Source: an uncultured Terriglobus sp. (GTDB taxonomy: Bacteria > Acidobacteriota > Terriglobia > Terriglobales > Acidobacteriaceae). From it: 19,631 bases of DNA. The position numbers and the translations under genes were made by a program. The stretch covers positions 13,358 through 32,988 of the forward strand of contig CALMRM010000137.1 of the NCBI GenBank assembly GCA_937871605.1, read 5' to 3'. Positions within the stretch are counted from its first letter, which is position 1. Each line of letters starts with the position of its first letter. This document shows positions 6,349-14,412 of this stretch, piece after piece. The notes beneath the pieces were generated by a model, which ran no database searches, was not told the DNA's origin, and saw only the letters and a list, made by a program, of their open reading frames with translations.

Positions 6349-7026
6349 TTAAAGCTGCGAGAACACATCGCGGAAGTCGTACACGCCCGTGCGACCGTTC
6401 AGCCACTCCGCGCCGCGCACTGCGCCTTCGGCAAAGCCGCGGCGGCTGAACGCCTCGTGCGTCAGCACCACGCGGTCCGCACCGCTGCGCGCTTCCAGCA
6501 CGTGCAGGCCTGCCGCATCGCCCTCGCGCAGGGATTTGATTGGCACATCGCCCGCAGCTTGTACCGCGTCCTGCAGGCTCTGCGCGGTGCCGGAGGGCGC
6601 GTCCAGCTTGGTCACGTGGTGCGTCTCCTCGATGGTGAACTCGTATCCCGCCTTGCTCAGGGGCTCTGCCATGGCCTTGGCCACCTGCAGCATCACCTGC
6701 ACGCCGATCGAAAAGTTGGTGCCATACAGCAGCGCCGCCTCCTTGCGTACGGCTAGCCCGGCCATGTCGTTCAGGCTCGCGTACCAGCCCGTGGTACCCA
6801 CGACCACCTTCGCACCCACCGCAAGACACGCGCGGAGATTTGGCAGGACCGCATCCGGGGTGGTGAAGTCTATGACCACGTCAAAGCCGGCGATAAACGG
6901 AGCCGTCAGTGCCGCGCCGCGTGCGTTTTCCTTCGCGTCCAGCACGTGCACACCGTGCCCACGCTCGTGCGCCACATCTGCCACCAGCTTGCCCGTCTTG
7001 CCATGCCCCAGCACCAGCATTCGCAT
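6349..7026 (-). CDS. dapB: 4-hydroxy-tetrahydrodipicolinate reductase, short form
   Basis: Reduces hydroxy-tetrahydrodipicolinate with NAD(P)H, the step after DapA. The 225-residue protein has a Rossmann start (LGHGKTGK, residues 6-13), the nucleotide-site segments VVIDFTTPDA (50-59) and VVGTTGW (75-81), and the family signature ETHHVTKLDAPSGTA (134-148) with the catalytic His136/His137 and Lys140. E. coli DapB has 273 residues; the loss lies mainly in the N-terminal half, where the Rossmann part is compact, as in other short DapBs. The ATG at 7026 has AAGGAG nine bases upstream, and this site overlaps the lysC stop TAA, so the two genes are closely coupled (14 bp between coding regions). Confidence 0.95.
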   Translation of the reverse strand: MRMLVLGHGKTGKLVADVAHERGHGVHVLDAKENARGAALTAPFIAGFDVVIDFTTPDAVLPNLRACLAVGAKVVVGTTGWYASLNDMAGLAVRKEAALLYGTNFSIGVQVMLQVAKAMAEPLSKAGYEFTIEETHHVTKLDAPSGTAQSLQDAVQAAGDVPIKSLREGDAAGLHVLEARSGADRVVLTHEAFSRRGFAEGAVRGAEWLNGRTGVYDFRDVFSQL

Positions 7027-7040
7027 CGTCGTTTGCTCCT

Positions 7041-8504
7041 TTACTGCACAGCCACAGCGGGCATGTGCACGGGCGGCGCACCGGCCGTGTTGGCGCGCGC
7101 GTCCAGGTCGAAAATTTCCCCATCGGGGTCGCTGAAAAAGCGGCGGTGCAGCGAGCGGATCGCCTCCGCAGCGTCATCTTCCTCGATCATGAAACTCATG
7201 TTGATTTCGCTGGCACCCTGCGAAATCATCCGCACGTTGATGTGTTCGATGGCCGTGAACACCTTGCCGGAGATGCCCGCGTGTCCGCGAATGTCCTCGC
7301 CCACCAGGCACACCAGCGCCTTGCCGCTCTCGTATTTCACATCGGCAATCCTTTTCAGGTCCTCCGCAATCAGCGGCAGGTGTTCACTGGTGTCCACCGT
7401 CACCGAGATGGAAACTTCGCTGGTGGAAACCATGTCGATCGCGACCCTGTGCCGGTCGAACACGTCGAACACGGCCTTGAGATACCCGTGCGACATGAGC
7501 ATGCGGCTGGCCACAATGTCGACAATGGTCAACCTCTTCTTGACCGCGATGCACTTGAACGGTGAACGGCACGGTGGTGCCACCGCGGTGATGCGTGTGC
7601 CCTCGTTGGCCGCATTGCGTGAGTTCAGCACAAACACCGGAATGTTTTTCTGCACTGCAGGCAGGATCGTCGCCGGGTGCAACACCTTCGCGCCAAAGTA
7701 GGCGAGCTCCGCTGCTTCTTCAAACGACACCGTCTTCACGCGCAACGCGTCCGGGCAGATGCGTGGATCTGTCGTCATAATGCCGTTGACGTCCGTCCAG
7801 ATCTCGATGGCACCCGCATGCAAGGCTCCGCCGACGAGCGCCGCGGAAAAGTCGCTGCCGCCACGGCCCAGCGTGGTGGTGATGCCCGCCTCGTTCGAGC
7901 CGATGAAGCCGCCCATGACTGGTGTTAAATCGCGCTCCACCAACGGCAACGCATGCTTCAGCAGCGCCTGCTCAATCAGCGCTTCCTGCGGCACTGCCTT
8001 GCCGTAGCTGTTGTCTGTGATGATGCAGTCGCGCGCGTCCAGGTGCGCGCCCTCCAACCCGGCCAGCGCAAAAGCTGCGGCAACCACGACGCTTGAGAGC
8101 CGCTCGCCGAAGCTGAGAACAAGGTCCGTGGTGCGCGGTGTGAGTTCACCCACCGCGCTGATGCCGCGCAAGAGGTCGTCCAGCGCATCGAACTCGTGCT
8201 GCACCGTGCCCAGCAGTGTGGATAGCTCGATGCCGTGTACAAGGTCGCGCGCGGTGTCCAGGTGGCGCGAACGCAGGCGTGCGCTCAGCGCCAGCGCGCC
8301 GTGTTTGTCGCCCACGCCTGCGGCGGCAGCAGCGGCCAGCAGCGTATCCGTCACCCTGGCCATGGCACTCACGACGACGATGGCGCGCAGGCCACGGGCA
8401 CGGCGTCCACGCACAATCTCAGCCGTGCGGCGGATGGCTGCGGCGTCTTCCACGGACGTACCGCCGAACTTCATCACGACTAGTTGCGGACGCGGTGTAC
8501 TCAT
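7041..8504 (-). CDS. lysC: Aspartate kinase, monofunctional with two ACT domains
   Basis: Phosphorylates aspartate, the entry step to lysine, threonine and methionine. At 487 residues it resembles the E. coli LysC (aspartokinase III) class. The kinase domain (about 1-310) has VVMKFGGTSV (9-18), SFGERLSS (131-138) and LGRGGSDFSA (212-221). The regulatory C-terminal part holds two ACT-like domains (about 318-390 and 398-465), including VDIVASRMLMSHGYL and RMISQGASEINMSF, the usual place of feedback inhibition. There is no homoserine dehydrogenase domain. The start ATG overlaps the asd stop (ATGA at 8504-8501), so translation is coupled. The effector amino acid is not readable from the sequence. 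Confidence 0.95.
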   Translation of the reverse strand: MSTPRPQLVVMKFGGTSVEDAAAIRRTAEIVRGRRARGLRAIVVVSAMARVTDTLLAAAAAAGVGDKHGALALSARLRSRHLDTARDLVHGIELSTLLGTVQHEFDALDDLLRGISAVGELTPRTTDLVLSFGERLSSVVVAAAFALAGLEGAHLDARDCIITDNSYGKAVPQEALIEQALLKHALPLVERDLTPVMGGFIGSNEAGITTTLGRGGSDFSAALVGGALHAGAIEIWTDVNGIMTTDPRICPDALRVKTVSFEEAAELAYFGAKVLHPATILPAVQKNIPVFVLNSRNAANEGTRITAVAPPCRSPFKCIAVKKRLTIVDIVASRMLMSHGYLKAVFDVFDRHRVAIDMVSTSEVSISVTVDTSEHLPLIAEDLKRIADVKYESGKALVCLVGEDIRGHAGISGKVFTAIEHINVRMISQGASEINMSFMIEEDDAAEAIRSLHRRFFSDPDGEIFDLDARANTAGAPPVHMPAVAVQ

Positions 8505-9622
8505 GCACTCACCTGCACGCCGCTGCCCGTCTGCGTGTGCCGCACCGTGCCGGGTAGCTTGCCCAGCTTCGCGAGCACCTCCGCATTCAGCACCGCCGCG
8601 CCAGCGGCACCACGCAGCGTGTTATGGCTGAGCAGCACAAACTTCCAGTGGAGTAGCGAGCAGGGCCGCAGGCGACCCACGGTGGTGCTCATGCCGTGGC
8701 CCGCATTTACGTCCAGGCGCGGCTGCGGACGGTCTGCCGCGTCGGTGTAGATGACCGGCTGCTCCGGCGCGGAGGGCAGGTGATGTGCCTGCAGGGGCTG
8801 GAACTCGCGCCACGCGGCAAGGATCTCGTCTGCAGTTGCGGGCTGCCGCAGCTTGATGCTGACGCACTCCGTGTGCCCTTCGATGACAGCCACGCGGTTG
8901 CAGTGCGCGCTCACCGTTGCAGGGAGCGGGTCGATATGCGCGTCGGGGCCGGCGCCGGTGTAGCGGCCCAGCAGCTTGCCCACTTCCTCCTGCATTTTTT
9001 CTTCTTCGTTCTTGATGAACGGCACCACGTTGCCCAGGATGTCCAGCGACGGCACGCCAGGGTAGCCCGCGCCGCTGACAGCCTGCATGGTGCTGACGAA
9101 CAGGCTCTCGATGCCGAAGCGCTGCTCCAGAGGCTTCAGTGCCAACACCAGGCCGATGGCCGAACAGTTAGGATTCGTAACCAGGTAGCCGCCCTTGGCA
9201 CTCCCGTACGAGGCCTGCGTGGCGATCAACTCGAGGTGGTCGGCGTTCACCTCCGGCACCACCAGCGGCACGTCCCGCGTCATGCGAAAGGCGCTGGAGT
9301 TGGAGATGACGGCGCAGCCCACCTCAACGAACTGCGGTTCCAGGTCGCGCGCTACATCCGCATCGAGGGCAGCAAAAATGATGCTGGGAACTTCGCCGGT
9401 TTGTGTGGCAGGCGTATTCGGCTGCAGCACCATGTCGCCGATGCGCGCGGGTAGGGGAGTGTCCAGTTTCCAGTGGCATGCATCCGCATAGCGTTTGCCC
9501 GCGGAGCGTTCACTCGCGGCGAGCCACGCAATCTCGAACCACGGGTGGGCGTGCAGTAGCTGAATAAAGCGCTGGCCTACGGTGCCGGTCGCGCCCAGAA
9601 TCCCCACCTTGCGACGTTCCAT
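8501..9622 (-). CDS. asd: Aspartate-semialdehyde dehydrogenase, fungal/archaeal type
   Basis: Reduces aspartyl phosphate to aspartate semialdehyde with NADPH, supplying DapA. The 373-residue protein starts with the Rossmann motif GILGATGTVGQ (8-18). It has the catalytic cysteine in TNPNCSAIGL (C153) and the catalytic histidine in VIEGHTECV (H250). The segments QAVSGAGYPGVPSLDILGNV and NEEEKMQEE are typical of the class found in archaea, fungi and some bacteria, not the E. coli class. Upstream, AGGAG lies only 2-4 bp before the ATG, an unusually short spacing; no other start fits better. It is first in the lysine run, 51 bp after the small membrane-protein gene, and overlaps lysC by four bases. 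Confidence 0.95.
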   Translation of the reverse strand: MERRKVGILGATGTVGQRFIQLLHAHPWFEIAWLAASERSAGKRYADACHWKLDTPLPARIGDMVLQPNTPATQTGEVPSIIFAALDADVARDLEPQFVEVGCAVISNSSAFRMTRDVPLVVPEVNADHLELIATQASYGSAKGGYLVTNPNCSAIGLVLALKPLEQRFGIESLFVSTMQAVSGAGYPGVPSLDILGNVVPFIKNEEEKMQEEVGKLLGRYTGAGPDAHIDPLPATVSAHCNRVAVIEGHTECVSIKLRQPATADEILAAWREFQPLQAHHLPSAPEQPVIYTDAADRPQPRLDVNAGHGMSTTVGRLRPCSLLHWKFVLLSHNTLRGAAGAAVLNAEVLAKLGKLPGTVRHTQTGSGVQVSA

Positions 9623-9631
9623 CTCTCCTCG

Positions 9632-9648
9632 ATTCTTCTGTCAAGAAT
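9632..9648. promoter_or_regulatory. Short inverted repeat upstream of asd
   Basis: ATTCTT-CTGTC-AAGAAT forms 6-bp arms in the 51-bp gap before asd. On the minus strand the centre reads TTGACA, a perfect -35 box, but no -10 box is seen at the right distance before the start codon. It could be an operator-like or chance palindrome. Confidence 0.2.
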
Positions 9649-9673
9649 ACGTGAAGAGATGGAGCATCAGGCG

Positions 9674-9970
9674 CTAGAAGTCGTCGCGAGAGTAGCGACG
9701 GCGATAGGTACCGCCGCCAATGCCGCCCCACGCCATGAGCAAGCCGATTGCATGAATCAGGAACCAAAGGCTCAAGCCCTGCACGGTGTAAATCCAGAAC
9801 AGGATGAGGATACGCGGCACCAGCAACGCAATGATCGTGGGCACCAAGTTGACCACAAAGACATGGCCCGTCTGGCCCTGCAGATAGAGCACCAGCAGCG
9901 AAATACGCGGCAGAAAGAGGCTAAGAACGAGAAACCAGAAGGGAAGACCGAGCGTGTGCAGATCGGGCAT
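9674..9970 (-). CDS. Small conserved membrane protein
   Basis: A 98-residue very hydrophobic protein with about three membrane segments: near 8-32 (LPFWFLVLSLFLPRISLLVLY), 40-62 (VNLVPTIIALLVPRILILFW) and 64-85. A short basic tail, GGTYRRRYSRDDF, probably faces the cytosol. The two segments share a PRI-[LS]-L[IL] pattern, hinting at an internal duplication. I recall similar acidobacterial proteins of unknown function. ATG 9970 (MPDLHTLGLPFW) is chosen because the hydrophobic part starts straight after it; the frame also opens at 10030, but the added residues are Pro/Arg-rich and look non-coding. It sits between nrdR and asd on the same strand, without a clue to function. Confidence 0.75.
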   Translation of the reverse strand: MPDLHTLGLPFWFLVLSLFLPRISLLVLYLQGQTGHVFVVNLVPTIIALLVPRILILFWIYTVQGLSLWFLIHAIGLLMAWGGIGGGTYRRRYSRDDF

Positions 9971-9973
9971 GGG

Positions 9974-10005
9974 CGGCGGAGCCTTTCGCGGACGGGCCTC
10001 CGCCG
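9974..10005 (-). promoter_or_regulatory. GC-rich hairpin just upstream of the small membrane-protein gene
   Basis: CGGCGGAG (9974-9981) and CTCCGCCG (9998-10005) form a perfect 8-bp stem with a 16-nt loop, directly before ATG 9970 in the 110-bp gap after nrdR. It holds the only AAAGG-like ribosome site in its loop. It might end or attenuate the nrdR transcript, though no T-run follows, or affect translation of the next gene. Confidence 0.3.
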
Positions 10006-10080
10006 AGCACAGTGGCGCACGTCGTGGCATGTGCTGGGATTGCGTGCGGCACCTGGATGGTTGCCGCGCAGCTACGGTGA

Positions 10081-10566
10081 TTAGCCCGCGCTTGTGCTCG
10101 CTGACTTGCGTTTGGTGGCTTTCAGCAGGGCTTCCAACTCTTCCTTGAATTCGCTTACATCCTTGAAGTCACGGTAGACCGAGGCAAAGCGGATGTAGGC
10201 GACCGTGTCCAGCTCGCGCAGGTGCGCCATGATCATCTCGCCGATCTCGGTTGTGGTGCGTTCGCGGTCGGCGCTGTCAACCACGTAGCTTTCGGCCTCG
10301 TCCACAATTTTGCCCAGCTTGCCGGTGGGCACGGGCCGCTTTTCGCAGGCATGCAGCAGGCCGCTGAGGACCTTTTGCCGATCGAATTTCTCGCGGCGGC
10401 CATCTTTCTTGACGACCATGTAGGGGATTTCGTCGATGCGCTCGTAGGTCGTGAAGCGCTTGCCGCAGCGCTCGCACTCGCGGCGGCGGCGAATGCTGTC
10501 CGCATCCTTGCTCTCGCGCGAATCGACGACCTTGTCCTGCGCAAAGCCGCAAAAAGGACACTTCAT
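10081..10566 (-). CDS. nrdR: Transcriptional repressor NrdR
   Basis: Zinc- and nucleotide-dependent repressor of ribonucleotide reductase operons. The 161 residues show the zinc ribbon with Cys3/Cys6 (CPFCG) and Cys31/Cys34 (CERCG), the SIRRRRECERCGKRFTTYER signature, and an ATP-cone domain (about 47-137) starting YMVVKKDGRREKFDRQK. Length and order match the family (about 150-160). The ATG lies three bases after the stop of the flippase-like gene, so it is likely cotranscribed and coupled. No ribonucleotide reductase gene and no recognisable NrdR box is found in the window, so its targets are elsewhere. Confidence 0.97.
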   Translation of the reverse strand: MKCPFCGFAQDKVVDSRESKDADSIRRRRECERCGKRFTTYERIDEIPYMVVKKDGRREKFDRQKVLSGLLHACEKRPVPTGKLGKIVDEAESYVVDSADRERTTTEIGEMIMAHLRELDTVAYIRFASVYRDFKDVSEFKEELEALLKATKRKSASTSAG

Positions 10567-10569
10567 GAC

Positions 10570-11625
10570 CTATGAGTGTACCGGCAGCGGGCCGGCAGCG
10601 GCACTTTGCCGTGCGATGCCCCGCAGCGAAAACTGCTCTGCCCGCGCAAACAGCAGCCCAGGCAGGAGTACAGACATCGACGTGATGACCCACAGCAGCA
10701 GGCCCGCGCTGGTGGCCAGTTCTTTTGGCACCCGGAACAGGACGGTCATGGCCGTGATGGTCATCACCTGTGCGCCGCCGCCAATGCCGGGCAGCTGCAC
10801 CAGGCCGCCCACCACGCTGAAGCCGAGCAGCAGAACCACATATGAGGCTGGAAGCCCGTGCAGCGGGGCGGGGAAGGCGCGGCAGACGATAAGGTAGGTA
10901 AGCGCGATGCTGCCCCAGGTCAGCAGGCTGAGCAGAGCCGCCAGCAGGAAGTCGCCCGGGCTGCCCACCGTGTTCAGGCCATCCTTGAACTGCAGAACGC
11001 GGTCGGCCATTGCGGCTCCGGCACCTGTCGAAATGCGCGACAAAAACGTGCGCAAAACGCGTGCAAACGGCGCTCCAGCGTAGGTGATGAGCAGCAAAAA
11101 CAGTGCTAACAGCAGCCACAATGCAGCCATTGCGACGCCAAAACGATGAAATTTGTCACTATATGGCAGTGTTTTCAGCTGCTTTGAGAGCACTAAGTCA
11201 CCGGCAAACAGCAGAAGAAACGCACCCAGGTCGAAGACCCGCTCCACCGCCACGACGGCGATCTGGGAAGAGAAGGAAAGACCGGTGCGGCGGCTGACCA
11301 GGTAGGGACGGATGAACTCGCCAACGCGCCCCAACGCCGCCAGCCCGGCAAACCCGACGAGCTGCGGGCCCACCAGTTGCCACGGGGTAACCCGGCGTCC
11401 CGGGGGCAGTGTGGGTCGCAGGAAAACCGCCCAGCGCACAGCGCGGAACAGGAAGTTGGTCCAGAGCATCAGCGTCGCCAGCAGCAGCAAGCGCCAGTCC
11501 ACGCTGCGGCACGCCGCCCAGAACGCTGTCCAATCGAAATGCGAGGTGCGCAGCTTCCATCCCAGCAGCGTCAGGGCAAGCGCGAAAAGGATGGGAACGG
11601 CGGCCTTGCGGAGGTTGCCCGTCAA
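10570..11625 (-). CDS. Flippase-like membrane protein (lysylphosphatidylglycerol synthase TM-region family)
   Basis: A 351-residue polytopic inner-membrane protein with about eight segments. It matches the family of the membrane part of MprF and AglD-like proteins: an early RAVRWAVFLRP segment, ALGRVGEFIRPYLVSRRTG (about 98-116), VVAVERVFDLGAFLLL, and the late GLVQLPGIGGGAQVMT loop. Members are linked to lipid or lipid-linked sugar translocation; the substrate is unknown here, and no lysyl-transferase domain is attached. The start is taken as TTG 11625, which overlaps the stop of the transglycosylase gene (TTGA). No in-frame ATG lies near the N-terminus, and the first membrane segment begins soon after. 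It is followed after three bases by nrdR. Confidence 0.85.
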   Translation of the reverse strand: MTGNLRKAAVPILFALALTLLGWKLRTSHFDWTAFWAACRSVDWRLLLLATLMLWTNFLFRAVRWAVFLRPTLPPGRRVTPWQLVGPQLVGFAGLAALGRVGEFIRPYLVSRRTGLSFSSQIAVVAVERVFDLGAFLLLFAGDLVLSKQLKTLPYSDKFHRFGVAMAALWLLLALFLLLITYAGAPFARVLRTFLSRISTGAGAAMADRVLQFKDGLNTVGSPGDFLLAALLSLLTWGSIALTYLIVCRAFPAPLHGLPASYVVLLLGFSVVGGLVQLPGIGGGAQVMTITAMTVLFRVPKELATSAGLLLWVITSMSVLLPGLLFARAEQFSLRGIARQSAAAGPLPVHS

Positions 11626-12383
11626 CGGGCGGTGCCTGGCATAACAGCAGCCTCAGCCGCCTCTGCGCGAACAGCTTCTGCCTTTACCAGGCGGTTGAAC
11701 TCGTGGAGCACCCGCGCGACATACAGCCGGGTTTCGCGGTAGGGCGGGATGCCGCGGTAGCGGTCCACGGCGGCCGGACCGGCGTTGTACGCAGCCAGGG
11801 CAAGCGCAATATCGTCATGGTACCGGGTCAGCAGCTGGTCCAGGTACGCGCTGCCACCGTCCACGTTTTGCGCGGGCGCGAAGCTGTCCTGCACGCCTAG
11901 CTGCTTTGCCGTGCCGGGCATCAGCTGCATGAGGCCGCGGGCACCCGTCCGCGATACGGCGTGTGCGTTGCCCGCGCTTTCTGCCTGCACCACCGAGGCG
12001 AGCAAAGCTGCGTTGATATTGTGGACCGAGCCGGACCGTTGGAGGAGCGTGGGCAGCCCCGGTGTCGCAGGTGCGGGAGATGGGCGTGGGCCGACCCCTT
12101 GGCTGTCCGGCGCCGCCTCAATCGACGCAACCGAGGCAAGTGCTACGTCCATGTAGCTCGCGCCCTGGCCAGCGCCGTCTGGAGCGTTCAGGTACAGCCG
12201 CAGCGTGTCGGGTGCAATTTGCCCGTGCGATGCACAGGTGATGGTGAATCCGTTGCGGAGTGTCACAATGCTGGCTGCGCGGGCGGCTGTTCCGGCCAGT
12301 GCGGCGCACAGCAGGGCTGCCATGCCACAGAGGTTTCTCAGGCGATCTGCTCTGCCGAATCGCGGCGGGTAGCGGTGTCGCAT
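11622..12383 (-). CDS. Secreted lytic transglycosylase (SLT domain)
   Basis: Cleaves peptidoglycan glycan strands, giving 1,6-anhydro ends; exported. The 253-residue product has a basic N-terminus and hydrophobic signal segment (about 18-37, ending TAARAA). A small N-terminal region (about 38-92, ASIVTLRNGFTI) comes next, then a Pro-rich linker (about 95-112). The C-terminal SLT domain (about 120-230) has the catalytic Glu135 in VVQAESAGNAHAVS, GLMQLMPGTA (150-159) and AYNAGPAAV (198-206), the hallmark motifs. ATG 12383 is preferred over the in-frame GTG at 12389; neither has a good ribosome site. Its stop overlaps the TTG of the flippase-like gene. Family assignment is secure, the physiological role is not. 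Confidence 0.92.
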   Translation of the reverse strand: MRHRYPPRFGRADRLRNLCGMAALLCAALAGTAARAASIVTLRNGFTITCASHGQIAPDTLRLYLNAPDGAGQGASYMDVALASVASIEAAPDSQGVGPRPSPAPATPGLPTLLQRSGSVHNINAALLASVVQAESAGNAHAVSRTGARGLMQLMPGTAKQLGVQDSFAPAQNVDGGSAYLDQLLTRYHDDIALALAAYNAGPAAVDRYRGIPPYRETRLYVARVLHEFNRLVKAEAVRAEAAEAAVMPGTAR

Positions 12384-12420
12384 CCGCACTCACTCTACCA
12401 CCTGGCGAGGTTGCGACGGG

Positions 12421-13344
12421 TCAGGCGTGTGGCTCAGTCAACGCGGCAGTGGCCGCGTCAAAACGCTGGTGGATAGCCTGGGCGACAGCATCACGGTCAT
12501 GCCGTGGCATCACGGACCAGCCGCGTTCGTACGCCAGCCGCAGCAGCGCCTCGGGCGCGTTGCCCATCAGCACGGGCCACCGCGCCAGTTCCAGCATGGG
12601 CAGGTCGTTCCAGTTGTCGCCCAGGCACATCAGGCTTGACGGCGTCAGGCCTGCCCGGGCCAGCAGTGTCTCAAGGCCGCTGCCCTTGGAGACACCTGCA
12701 GGCATGATGTCCAGGATGCACAGGTCACGCGCCGGGTACTCGGTTCGAAACAGTTCCAGCGTGCCGCCGTGCGCACCCGTCAGGTGCGCCTCCGCCGCGA
12801 GCATGCGCTCTACGCTGCCGCACAGCATGGCCTGGATGGGCAAATGCCACTCTCTCAGAGCGTTCTCAATGGGTTTCACCCGCTGGATGTAGCGGGCGTT
12901 GCTGTCGACCCAGCGCTGGATGCTGCGGTGGACGTGATCAAAATCTTCCAGCACGAGCGTGCCTGGCTCATCGCTGCCGATGGAGTTGTCTACGTCAAAG
13001 GTCAGCACCAGGGCGTTGCGATACCCCTGCAAACGGCTGCACAGCCATCGCGAGGTGTCCAGGGGCATGGTCTGGCGAAACAGCAGGGTGCCCTCGATGG
13101 TTCGTGCGACAGCCCCATTCGAACTCAGGACCACGTCGCCCAGCTGCATGGAGGCTTCGCGCAGTACCTTCATGGCATAGTTATGCCTGCGGCCTGTGGC
13201 AATGACGATGCGGCTGCCGGCGTCACGCGCACGCTGCAGGGCTTTGCAGTTAGCGGCGGTCACGTGTCCCTCGGGATGCACCAGCGTGCCGTCCATGTCG
13301 ATGGCGATCATCGCCGGCAGGGTCACAGGGGCCTCCTCGCTCAT
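12421..13344 (-). CDS. HAD-superfamily phosphatase, Cof type (subclass IIB)
   Basis: A 307-residue cytosolic hydrolase with all four HAD motifs. These are the nucleophile and acid Asp16/Asp18 in IAIDMDGTLV, Thr50 in IATGR, Lys220 in GVSKGSGLE, and Asp243/Asp247 in GDNWNDLPML. The large cap between motifs II and III is typical of the Cof/YbiV group, which dephosphorylates sugar phosphates, flavin or cofactor phosphates. The substrate is not predictable. The start ATG 13344 overlaps the stop of the EamA gene (ATGA), and the frame further upstream, open to 13671, reads antisense-like Arg/Cys-rich sequence inside that gene. A 37-bp gap leads to the transglycosylase. Confidence 0.93.
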   Translation of the reverse strand: MSEEAPVTLPAMIAIDMDGTLVHPEGHVTAANCKALQRARDAGSRIVIATGRRHNYAMKVLREASMQLGDVVLSSNGAVARTIEGTLLFRQTMPLDTSRWLCSRLQGYRNALVLTFDVDNSIGSDEPGTLVLEDFDHVHRSIQRWVDSNARYIQRVKPIENALREWHLPIQAMLCGSVERMLAAEAHLTGAHGGTLELFRTEYPARDLCILDIMPAGVSKGSGLETLLARAGLTPSSLMCLGDNWNDLPMLELARWPVLMGNAPEALLRLAYERGWSVMPRHDRDAVAQAIHQRFDAATAALTEPHA

Positions 13345-14258
13345 TCCGCGGCCACCAGTTCGGCGACGGGTACTTCCCCCGCGCCGCGTGTGGTCAGCAG
13401 GACGGCAGCGCAGACGATGACGGCACCGCCAACCCAGGCAGCGGTGCCCAGGTGCTCGTGAAAGGCAAACACACCCAGCAGCGAGCCGATGACCGGCTCC
13501 ATGTTCAGAAATACACCTGCCTGCGATGCGGGCACCTGCGTCATGCCCCAGTTCCACAGCAGCGTGGTGCTGGCCGTGCACAGCAGGCCGCTGGCTGCCG
13601 ACGCACCCCAGGCTGCAACGGATACGCCACGCACAGGTGGCAACCCGTACTGCAGCGGTACCCACACGCACAGCATGAGCGTGCCCACCAGCAGGCTGCG
13701 TGCGCTCACCGCGAGTGCGCTGTGGCGCTGCACCAGGCGCTTATTGCCCAGGATCCAGACCAGCGAAATGCCCATGGAGAGCACCACCAGCGTGTCGCCC
13801 AGCAGGGAGGCGCCGCCCTTCCCGCCGCCCGACAGCGCAATGAGGCACGCGCCTCCGGTGGAACTCACGAGTGCGCCCCAGCCGATCCCGTCCAGCCGCT
13901 CGTGCAGAAACACGGCCGCACCCGCCGCCAGCACCACGGGCAGTGTGCCGATCATGAGCGCGGCGTGCGACAGCGTGGTGAGCGACAGGCCCTTGAACTG
14001 CAGCAGAAACTGCAGGGGAATGCCGAAGAAGGCAGCTGTGACGAGCAACTGCCAGTCGCGCCGGGTCCACGGTGTCGCGCTGCGAAAGGCCAGCGGCAGC
14101 GCCGGCAGCACCGCAAACAGGAAACGGTACAGCACCATGTGCCCCACTGAGAGCTCGCGCAAGGCTATTTTGCCGAAGTAAAACCCCGTACCCCAAAGCG
14201 CGCCCGCTCCGGCACAGGCCAGGTAGCCAAGGAATGAACTGGGTGAGCGCTTGGGCAC
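13341..14258 (-). CDS. EamA/DMT-family permease
   Basis: A 305-residue inner-membrane transporter of the drug/metabolite superfamily, with ten predicted helices in two EamA repeats. The first repeat begins GYLACAGAGALWGTGFYFGK, and the second covers the last five helices, with NMEPVIGSLLGVFAFHEHLG near the end, a family hallmark. Such proteins export amino acids, nucleosides or other metabolites; the substrate is unknown. The start is placed at GTG 14258 (VPKRSPSSFLG), just before the first helix. An ATG at 14414 would add 52 unlike residues and overlap the divergent gene. The gene ends in a four-base overlap with the HAD gene. An amino-acid exporter role next to lysine genes is tempting but unsupported. 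Confidence 0.88.
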   Translation of the reverse strand: MPKRSPSSFLGYLACAGAGALWGTGFYFGKIALRELSVGHMVLYRFLFAVLPALPLAFRSATPWTRRDWQLLVTAAFFGIPLQFLLQFKGLSLTTLSHAALMIGTLPVVLAAGAAVFLHERLDGIGWGALVSSTGGACLIALSGGGKGGASLLGDTLVVLSMGISLVWILGNKRLVQRHSALAVSARSLLVGTLMLCVWVPLQYGLPPVRGVSVAAWGASAASGLLCTASTTLLWNWGMTQVPASQAGVFLNMEPVIGSLLGVFAFHEHLGTAAWVGGAVIVCAAVLLTTRGAGEVPVAELVAAE

Positions 14259-14412
14259 TGTTCCACTCTCGCATACTGCTGCTGACGACGGATGAGACAC
14301 GGCATTTCGTCCGGTACATGCGGCGGTTTCGCTTTTCAAACAGGACTGGAAGTGGCGTAGCGCCGGGCGTGCCGTGCAGCGGGGCAGTGGCGGTACAGTA
14401 GTGGTAGCTGCC

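Noticed and set aside
8696..9454. Plus-strand open frame of 252 codons
   Set aside because: Antisense to asd, whose motifs are complete; no ribosome site or family resemblance.
9623..9673. Lysine riboswitch or attenuator before asd
   Set aside because: The 51-bp gap is too short for the lysine aptamer and shows only a 6-bp palindrome; none is seen before lysC, dapA or dapD either.
12769..13461. Plus-strand open frame of 230 codons
   Set aside because: Antisense to the HAD phosphatase and crossing into the EamA gene; no motif.
13345..13671. N-terminal extension of the HAD phosphatase
   Set aside because: The frame is open, but the residues are out-of-frame translation of the EamA gene; the HAD motif I starts right after ATG 13344.
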